DNA from: an uncultured Ruminococcus sp.
Lineage (GTDB): Bacteria; Bacillota; Clostridia; Oscillospirales; Acutalibacteraceae
Length of the DNA: 10,809 nt
Direction of reading: 5' to 3'
NCBI GenBank assembly: GCA_902783815.1
Contig: CACZSM010000230.1
Location: 1 to 10,809, forward strand
Shown here: positions 6,501 to 10,809 of the stretch, in pieces
How positions within the stretch are numbered: position 1 is the stretch's first letter
Layout: each line of letters opens with the position of its first letter
Made by a program: the position numbers and the translations under genes
Notes under the pieces: model-generated
What the model saw: only the letters and a program-made list of their open reading frames with translations
The model's database searches: none
What the model was told of the DNA's origin: nothing

Positions 6501-7442
6501 ATGGCATTTGAACATTGTAGTAAATTAAGAGAAATAAATATACAAAATCAGGAAATAAAAATTGCAGATACCGCTTTTTTAGGCTGTATTCTCCTTGATG
6601 ATATGCCAATTGATAAAATTATAGGAAATACGAGCGGTTTAGTTATTGAAAAAAATAACGGTGAAATTATTATTAAATCATGTTCTCGTTCGGTTAATAA
6701 AGTAGATATTCCCCTCAATGTTACCGTTATTGGAGTGGAGGCTTTCAGTAAATGTATCAATATTGAAAAAATATATATCCCCCAAAGTGTAAAGGAAATT
6801 TATATGCAGGCATTTGCACACTGTTCATCATTGAAAGAAGTGGATATGTCACATACACCATATACAGGAGGGTGGACGTTCATGAACTGTGAAAATTTGG
6901 AGAAAGTCATGTTATGTTCGGATACAAAAAAAATTGGAATGTGCGTTTTTAAAGACTGTAAAAAACTTAAACAAATCATATTACCTAAAAATTTAGAAGA
7001 AATCCAAGAAGAAGCCTTTAATGGTTGTTGTTCGTTACATGAAATAAATATTCCATCAGGCGTTACTAAAATTTGGGAGAAGGCATTTGAAAATTGTATA
7101 TCACTTCAATCAGTAACTTTGCCGAACGGCTTAAACCTTCTTTGGAATGAATGTTTCAAAAATACTGCCATTTCGTATATAGTCATCCCTCAAACTGTAA
7201 GACTTGTACAAAAACACGCTTTTGTGTACTGTCCAAATCTCCATAGTGTAATTATACTGAATCCCAAACTTGATCCGCAAGAATGGGGGCTTGAACTTTT
7301 TAAAGACAATAACAAGGTAAAAAGAAAATCCGAAATGCATATATATGGTTATCCACATTCACCTGCCCAAAAATTTGCTCAAAAATATAATTATGAATTT
7401 ACTTCTGTAACATCTGAATTACTAAAAGAATTTAATATTTAG
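3528..7442 (+). CDS. NLR-like fusion: Ser/Thr protein kinase, NB-ARC/STAND NTPase and BspA-type leucine-rich repeats
   Basis: This 1304-aa protein has no signal peptide or membrane segment, so it should be cytoplasmic. Kinase (about 20-305): glycine loop GEGTSSIV (32-39), ATP-binding Lys52 in ILKEL, catalytic loop HLDIKPQN (163-170; Asp165, Lys167, Asn170), DFD in place of DFG (185-187), APE (208-210) and SDIFSIG (228-234). The Arg of HRD is Leu, so it is a non-RD kinase. NB-ARC/STAND (about 330-530): YINRSQQL entry, Walker A GIGGIGKS (353-360), Walker B LIIIDNFD (431-438), sensor FIFTTRG (461-467). A winged-helix region (about 575-665) ends with VIHSL (654-658), resembling the MHD motif. Residues 819-1245 carry about 16 LRR_5 repeats of about 23 aa (P-x-x-V-x-x-I-x-x-x-A-F-x-x-C-x-x-L pattern), with a typical cap IYGYPHSPAQKFAQ (1272-1285). 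ATG 3528 follows AAGGAG by 8 nt; GTG 3519 lies inside that site. Domain calls are firm. The role, a ligand-gated kinase switch perhaps in defence, is inference. Confidence 0.95.
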   Translation: MDFDNAITRQILKSGDTLDLGCEKCIIGTVRGEGTSSIVYEAMLDGRRIILKELFPRGLGIKRATDNRLIIPEKQKENFEYYRARLKRAFNIQLEFHNDIRTTNYTVESQKLYVQNNTLYVVMHLSDGISYDKVCPENILAILETVKTLSCAIQLYHKKQLLHLDIKPQNFFIYPQTNQMISLFDFDSVMPKNEIRADVLSYSEGYVAPEVIAAKEYYGSCEEIDEQSDIFSIGAVLFEKIMGRNVIEDDSWNNKRWNFDNNPYLKNTVHQLQTGITEVFQKTLAENKVKRYQSVDSLIQKLDELIKLTYIPVYLQYQNISVSTSKSYYINRSQQLTQIHEALQENHIVYLCGIGGIGKSETAKEYAEIYSSYYVNTYFANYSSSLKQTVANLFFNGLDDHKKEEWYFDVDKRYEYKLNLLKSERYSENSLIIIDNFDVNLGGYANNIEVLKELKQLKIRFIFTTRGYKENEPQYIRIEDFSIEELKEMFFKINPQDKGSEQRQRQVEQVIVKSYFHIMTIDLIAHLSRKISSLQDYIDLLDRNGIANPENMSDKMKIENNKDENAKSEAVYIHIKDLFNFSILTQTAKYIMINACFLPSSGMKQQKFIECIKLSQFYGNGNGISYVFSSNEEMEGLIQNGWLKYDSSSQKRIVIHSLISEVIINELRPELTEKKCRNFFVSFLDMICEWGMKKLACKSFEDIMSNEKNLNTLHELNDNFYRVFQYIPPKRAIEYMTVNSTYRVDNYAVLGDKVFYFGMDEKYTIPEEFTLSSLHEAFEYCIYLKTLVFTGKKADIIQMKFKNCFIENFEASDDSAYCSFDGVLYTADMKSLIKCPPTKKKLDIPEGVENVCSYSFIENESIESVNMPQSVVKIGWHAFDGCKNLRYINLPKYMEKIVACAFSECSSLEKVIIPNGIKDIEDSVFSGCKSLKTVKIPYSVEKIEQYAFCGCVSLTELLLPNNIKEIGKSAFYYCKSLKKLDFPKSLKVIEEMAFEHCSKLREINIQNQEIKIADTAFLGCILLDDMPIDKIIGNTSGLVIEKNNGEIIIKSCSRSVNKVDIPLNVTVIGVEAFSKCINIEKIYIPQSVKEIYMQAFAHCSSLKEVDMSHTPYTGGWTFMNCENLEKVMLCSDTKKIGMCVFKDCKKLKQIILPKNLEEIQEEAFNGCCSLHEINIPSGVTKIWEKAFENCISLQSVTLPNGLNLLWNECFKNTAISYIVIPQTVRLVQKHAFVYCPNLHSVIILNPKLDPQEWGLELFKDNNKVKRKSEMHIYGYPHSPAQKFAQKYNYEFTSVTSELLKEFNI

Positions 7443-7478
7443 CTACCTATTATTGGTAAATATCTGACAGATGAATAT

Positions 7479-7507
7479 TTGACAATTATTAAAAAACGTT
7501 TTACAAT
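7479..7507 (+). promoter_or_regulatory. Sigma-A-type promoter of the downstream three-gene unit
   Basis: TTGACA (7479-7484) is spaced 17 bp from TACAAT (7502-7507), close to consensus, 33 nt before the ATG at 7541. No terminator is seen between the stop of the large gene (7442) and this promoter, so read-through could also supply the downstream genes. A small dyad, ATCTG-A-CAGAT (7462-7472), lies just upstream and could be an operator. The stretch ATGAATATTTGACAATT (7471-7487) resembles the promoter of the large gene. Confidence 0.75.
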
Positions 7508-7540
7508 AGTATTAAATAATAATTTCAGGAGGAATTCTCA

Positions 7541-7993
7541 ATGAAAACACAAGTATCTATTTTATTCAAAGGCGACACTCTCGGTTCTAAATTTGTTAAG
7601 CTCTGCTCATTGACATGGTTTATTAAAATTTTCAAGAAGCCTCAGATAGCAATAAGTATCGATGGTCAGCCCATGCAGAAAATGACAGCAAACAAGGAAG
7701 CATATGTTTTGGATTTAGTTCCTGGTCAACATCAAATATCCATAATAGACCTTGATGCTGAATCAAAAGCAAGAACAAAAAGGTTTACTGGCAGTTTTAT
7801 AGGCTTCTTTATCGGTTTAGGTACAGGTTCACTGTCAAACGGAGCTTTATTAGGCAAAGCCAGTGGAGACTTGATGGAAGGTAAAACGATAGACCAAAAC
7901 AATATAAACATTTTCCTTAACGATGGCGACCTTATAAAAATATCGGTAAAGACCGCTTATAACGGCAGTTGCAAAATAAAAATACTTCAATAA
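7541..7993 (+). CDS. Small protein with beta-rich domain and glycine zipper (150 aa)
   Basis: I do not recognise a named family with certainty. Residues about 36-70 (IAISIDGQPMQKM, then LVPGQHQISIID) have the V-x-V-D-G ... L-x-P-G-x-H-x-I-x-V pattern of small beta-sandwich modules of the PEGA/DUF2846 kind. A hydrophobic segment at 84-106 contains a perfect GxxxGxxxGxxxG run (Gly84, 88, 92, 96), a glycine zipper of the sort used for tight helix packing in membranes or oligomers. A further beta-like tail follows (120-149). There is no cleavable signal peptide. The ribosome binding site AGGAGG (7527-7532) is 8 nt from the ATG and unusually strong, so expression may be high. It is the first gene of the second unit, 34 nt before the 338-aa gene. 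It could be a membrane-anchoring partner or membrane-active effector of the kinase-NTPase-LRR protein; that link is inference from position only. Confidence 0.88.
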   Translation: MKTQVSILFKGDTLGSKFVKLCSLTWFIKIFKKPQIAISIDGQPMQKMTANKEAYVLDLVPGQHQISIIDLDAESKARTKRFTGSFIGFFIGLGTGSLSNGALLGKASGDLMEGKTIDQNNINIFLNDGDLIKISVKTAYNGSCKIKILQ

Positions 7994-8027
7994 TGCTATT
8001 GGCTATTACTCGGAAAGGTATGTAATT

Positions 8028-9044
8028 ATGTTCTTTGATGATAATAACACAAATGACAATACATACAGGGATATATTGTGCAAAATAGCCTTGAAACAAC
8101 ATGAGCTTCTACAAGATAGATTCGACTTTACCGTATGGCAGACCAAAAATAAAACTGTAAAGAGAGGTTTATTTCACAAAAGAGATAAATCTCTCGATAT
8201 ATATACGGCACATCTTAGTGAATTGGAACAGTTGAAAAAAGAGGCTTTGAGTTTCCGCACGGAGAGAGGATATTCCCACGGTATATTCTGGTGGAATATA
8301 TCGTGGGAAATTCTTGAAAAATATCTTCTGTATGATTTAACTCTTGAACCCGATAAAAATGGTTGGCGTTTCGAACGTCAATGGCAGTTACTCAACAACA
8401 ATGATGGAAAACTCCTCGTTTTGAATGAAGAAGGACATTGTTCTGTATTTTCATCGGAAAAAAATTATAACTATGACAGAATATCAAATTACAGCGACAG
8501 TGAAATTGATGATAAAATGAGAGAGTTTGACCGTATGCTAAATAACTATGAATTCAATACCATTCTTGATTATCCTGATCCATTCGTGTCAGGACAAACT
8601 GGTATAAAATATAATTCTGGTTTGGAATACATTTTTTCTGCTGAACACTACCTGAATACAGACTATCAAAGGCAAAATTTACAAAAATCATTATATACCG
8701 AAAAAAACACTATTAATATGAATATTTTTAGCAAAAGCGTGCATTACCGTTCCGTGTTTGCTATTTCAAAAATCAAAGTTTCTCAGTCGGGGGAACTAAC
8801 ACAGTTAAATTTTTTTAATTATAAATTACTTTCAACACAAGGGAATATGCCTAAGGATATACTCAAAATTTACAAAAGTAAAGATTCCGCCGTTCGCTGT
8901 GCTATATACCTCAATTTTTGTTCTGAAATTAGAAAAGTACCTATGGAACTTTTTGGAAAAAATATTGAGGAAAAATCTATATCTTTTGAAGATGCTTTAA
9001 GGCAAGCAGAAATTATTACTTGTTTGGCAGAAAAAATCAAATAG
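8028..9044 (+). CDS. Unrecognised 338-aa protein
   Basis: No family is recognised. The protein begins with an Asp/Asn-rich stretch, then a helical, Lys/Glu-rich segment (about 14-80). A Trp-rich region follows: Trp88, 89 and 93 in FWWNISWEIL, and Trp113 and 119 around GWRFERQW. Residues 126-142 (DGKLLVLNEEGHCSVFS) look like a beta-hairpin. The C-terminal third (about 240-338) mixes strands and helices. There is no signal peptide, membrane segment, P-loop or recognised catalytic motif, so a soluble cytoplasmic protein is expected. ATG 8028 has an AAAGG site about 9 nt upstream, weaker than those of its neighbours. It sits 34 nt after the glycine-zipper gene and 16 nt before the TPR gene, so the three are very probably one operon. 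Its function cannot be stated. Confidence 0.87.
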   Translation: MFFDDNNTNDNTYRDILCKIALKQHELLQDRFDFTVWQTKNKTVKRGLFHKRDKSLDIYTAHLSELEQLKKEALSFRTERGYSHGIFWWNISWEILEKYLLYDLTLEPDKNGWRFERQWQLLNNNDGKLLVLNEEGHCSVFSSEKNYNYDRISNYSDSEIDDKMREFDRMLNNYEFNTILDYPDPFVSGQTGIKYNSGLEYIFSAEHYLNTDYQRQNLQKSLYTEKNTINMNIFSKSVHYRSVFAISKIKVSQSGELTQLNFFNYKLLSTQGNMPKDILKIYKSKDSAVRCAIYLNFCSEIRKVPMELFGKNIEEKSISFEDALRQAEIITCLAEKIK

Positions 9045-9060
9045 AGAGGAAATACATATC

Positions 9061-10611
9061 GTGTTATTACTTTTTAAAGAATATGAAGATGACTATAAAA
9101 GCGAAGCATGGAAACAGAGAAAATTATATCTTGAAGAATTCGTAGAAAATATAAAAAAAGAAGACTTCAGCTTATTTTCTGACGAAAGACTACTTGATAC
9201 AATGGATAATATCAATGAGCTTATTAGTTACTATCTTGCTATTGAAGAGTTGGAAAAGTTAGAAACAGTTATGCAAATTCAGAATAAATTGATAAGAATA
9301 GGCAATGAAAGAAAAATAGAATATATTGGATTTAGTCTTATGGTTATATACTTCAAAAGGGCAAATGCTCATCTTTACCGTGAAAATGATAATGTTTTTA
9401 AATCATTTGAATACTATAAGAGTATTTTTGAAGATATTTCAAAGTATATGATTATATTAAAAAAATCTGATTTAAAAGACGGACAGAAAGAATATATTCT
9501 TTGGAATTATGCTTTTGTAATAAATCAAGCTATATTGAATACACAAGATACTGGAGATATTCAGACTACTATAATATATTGCCAAAAAAATGATGAAATC
9601 ATGAAAGAACTAAAAAAATATACGAAAAATGTCAATATAATTGACCGTATGTCTGATTTTTACTTGTCATACGGCAATTGGTTCTATAATTATCGGGATA
9701 TTGAAAACGGTCAGTTATTCAGTGAAAAAGCTTTGGAACTCCTTGCGGATACTTTCGATTATATATTTAAGGAATTATATATATCGGATTATTATATCTC
9801 ACGAGTACTTTGGACAAAAGCATTTTATTACAGTATGCTTTTTCTTTATGAAAATGACGAAAAACCGCTTTTTAAACTTTCAAATCAAATCGAAACATTT
9901 CATTCGGATAATCAAACGGTCAATATGATAATGACAGCTGTTTCAGGGTTCGTAGATTACCACATAGGTGCATATTTTCAGCTAAACGAAAATAATATCA
10001 ATAAAGCATTGTCTTACATGGAAAAAGCCGTTAAAAAATTAGAAAGTTCTCTTCAATATCTTGAAGACTATAAAGAAAGTAATACGGCTTTCTTTATTGA
10101 AAATTTATGTATAAAAATTTACTGTTCTTGTCCTGGGCTGTATTCCACACTCGGAGTACTTCTATCAATTGCTGATAAATATATTGAGGCAGAAATGGCA
10201 TTAAAAAAATCGCTAAAACTTATAGCAGACAGAAAGAAATACAGAATGTCTAATGTGTCTGCTACAATAACAAGTGCTATTTGTTTCAGATGGTTAGGAT
10301 ATATATACCAGTGCGATGAAAAAAATGACAAAGCAGAATTTTATTACAGAGAGGCTATAAGGACAGCTGAAACTCCCGAAATTGATAAGTCGGTTCAAGC
10401 ATTAACAATTAAAGTTGAATCTTGTGCTTTACTATCTGCAATATACTTCGATAAAAAAAATAAAAAACAGGCTGCCGAATACTCACATAAGGGATTGGAA
10501 GCTTGCGAAATTCTCTTGAGCATATCTCCTGAATCAGTACAATCAAGTATGCAGGATTTGCTAAAAAAAATAAACAAAAAAGCAAATAGAAAATTCGGAA
10601 TATTTTTTTGA
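9061..10611 (+). CDS. TPR-like helical-repeat protein (516 aa)
   Basis: An all-helical protein with the alternating large/small residue pattern of tetratricopeptide repeats. The clearest units are about 304-337 (AYFQLNENNINKALSYMEKA), 360-392 (LYSTLGVLLSIADKYIEAEM), 408-440 (CFRWLGYIYQCDEKNDKAEF) and 456-488 (ALLSAIYFDKKNKKQAAEYS). The N-terminal 300 residues are helical with weaker repeats (for example 92-125 and 205-235). TPR arrays bind proteins or peptides, so this is likely a scaffold or sensor. No enzymatic domain, signal peptide or membrane segment is visible. The start is GTG 9061, with AGAGGA (9045-9050) 10 nt upstream, 16 nt after the stop of the 338-aa gene, indicating operon membership. 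Pairing of a TPR protein with a STAND kinase suggests a partner or substrate-recruiting role, but that is inferred from context. Confidence 0.9.
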   Translation: MLLLFKEYEDDYKSEAWKQRKLYLEEFVENIKKEDFSLFSDERLLDTMDNINELISYYLAIEELEKLETVMQIQNKLIRIGNERKIEYIGFSLMVIYFKRANAHLYRENDNVFKSFEYYKSIFEDISKYMIILKKSDLKDGQKEYILWNYAFVINQAILNTQDTGDIQTTIIYCQKNDEIMKELKKYTKNVNIIDRMSDFYLSYGNWFYNYRDIENGQLFSEKALELLADTFDYIFKELYISDYYISRVLWTKAFYYSMLFLYENDEKPLFKLSNQIETFHSDNQTVNMIMTAVSGFVDYHIGAYFQLNENNINKALSYMEKAVKKLESSLQYLEDYKESNTAFFIENLCIKIYCSCPGLYSTLGVLLSIADKYIEAEMALKKSLKLIADRKKYRMSNVSATITSAICFRWLGYIYQCDEKNDKAEFYYREAIRTAETPEIDKSVQALTIKVESCALLSAIYFDKKNKKQAAEYSHKGLEACEILLSISPESVQSSMQDLLKKINKKANRKFGIFF

Positions 10612-10617
10612 TTAAAC

Positions 10618-10633
10618 TTGCAAATATTTGCAA
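10618..10633. repeat. Perfect 16-bp palindrome after the TPR gene
   Basis: TTGCAAATATTTGCAA is identical to its reverse complement and begins 7 nt after the last stop codon. With no loop it would make a poor hairpin, so a dimeric DNA-binding protein site is more likely than a terminator. No target gene is visible within the window. Confidence 0.6.
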
Positions 10634-10672
10634 TAGACCTTAATATATCAAAATAAATGTATTTAAAGTAGT

Positions 10673-10699
10673 ACCAAAAGCACCAAAAAAACCAAAATT
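10673..10699 (+). repeat. Three tandem 9-bp ACCAAAA units
   Basis: ACCAAAAGC, ACCAAAAAA and ACCAAAATT follow one another with an exact 9-bp period. The seven-base core is identical in all three. It is short and A-rich, so it may be a chance run or a small iteron-like binding site. Confidence 0.5.
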
Positions 10700-10711
10700 T
10701 CGAGTGCTTTT
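10676..10711 (+). terminator. Possible weak terminator of the three-gene operon
   Basis: AAAAGCAC (10676-10683) pairs with GTGCTTTT (10704-10711), giving an 8-bp stem whose 3' arm ends in T residues, with a 20-nt loop. The long loop and short T-run make it weaker than the other terminators here. It is the best terminator candidate after the TPR gene. Confidence 0.35.
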
Positions 10712-10756
10712 AATTATACCATATTAAACAAGCCTTTATTTCGATATAATTTCAGA

Positions 10757-10806
10757 ATTCCCCTATCTCCCTCAAAATACAGCGATTTTGAGGGAGATAG
10801 GGGAAT
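10757..10806. repeat. Perfect 22-bp inverted repeat (hairpin) at the right edge
   Basis: The left arm 10757-10778 and right arm 10785-10806 are exact reverse complements over 22 bp, separated by a 6-nt loop ACAGCG. The stem holds a pyrimidine-rich left arm (CCCCTATCTCCCTC) and the matching purine-rich right arm. No T-run follows on either strand, though the stem carries four A/T pairs next to the loop. TATAAT at 10745-10750 lies 6 nt before the left arm. It could be a bidirectional terminator, an intergenic repeat or MITE-like element, or a structured RNA starting at the window edge. Confidence 0.85.
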
Positions 10807-10809
10807 AAA

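Noticed and set aside
5979..7263. CRISPR-like or DNA tandem repeats in the large gene
   Set aside because: The periodicity is at protein level (about 23-residue LRR units, about 69 bp) with low DNA identity and no spacer structure.
3528..7442. Reading the large protein as a surface BspA-like adhesin
   Set aside because: There is no signal peptide, membrane segment or cell-wall anchor, and the N-terminal kinase and NTPase need cytosolic ATP.
1..10809. tRNA, rRNA, transposase, integrase or CRISPR genes
   Set aside because: No cloverleaf, rRNA-like stretch, DDE or tyrosine-recombinase motif or regular repeat-spacer array was seen on either strand.

Overview
The window is AT-rich with strong AGGAG-type ribosome binding sites and TTGACA/TATAAT-like promoters, and every supported gene lies on the + strand. 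Protein style points to a gut or rumen Clostridia, probably Ruminococcus or a relative in Oscillospiraceae: Amidase_6 plus peptidoglycan-binding repeats, BspA-type leucine-rich repeats, and a DUF3847-like small protein. That assignment is inference from gene style; there is no rRNA or other taxonomic marker here.

Layout. (1) 1-1989: the possible tail of an upstream gene, a 98-aa coiled-coil protein resembling the DUF3847 proteins of Firmicutes mobile elements, and a 540-aa protein with one helix-turn-helix-like segment, closed by a clear terminator at 1998-2028. This part suggests the edge of, or an insertion near, an integrative or mobilizable element. (2) 2029-2432: a regulatory stretch holding three ACCATT repeats, a 28-codon Trp/Cys-rich small ORF with an excellent ribosome binding site, two mutually exclusive hairpins (one a terminator), and a long stable hairpin in the leader of the next gene. 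(3) 2433-3456: a secreted cell-wall hydrolase (signal peptide, two peptidoglycan-binding domains, Amidase_6-type catalytic domain) with its own terminator. (4) 3470-10611: the main interest. A promoter drives a 1304-aa cytoplasmic protein fusing a Ser/Thr protein kinase, an NB-ARC/STAND NTPase and about 16 BspA-type leucine-rich repeats, an order parallel to eukaryotic NLR receptors (effector - NTPase switch - LRR sensor). A second promoter of the same type drives three closely spaced genes: a 150-aa protein with a small beta domain and a glycine zipper, an unrecognised 338-aa protein, and a 516-aa TPR-like helical-repeat protein. (5) 10612-10809: gene-free DNA with a 16-bp palindrome, three 9-bp tandem repeats, a weak terminator-like hairpin and a perfect 22-bp inverted repeat.

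Working model (inference): the kinase-NTPase-LRR protein is a ligand-sensing switch. Binding at the LRRs would release the ATP-dependent oligomerization module and activate the kinase, and the downstream glycine-zipper, unknown and TPR proteins would be substrates, effectors or regulators. Anti-phage defence is one reasonable hypothesis, because bacterial STAND proteins (Avs, bNACHT) and protein kinases (such as Stk2) act in defence. A housekeeping or envelope-signalling role is not excluded. Nothing in the window directly proves defence.
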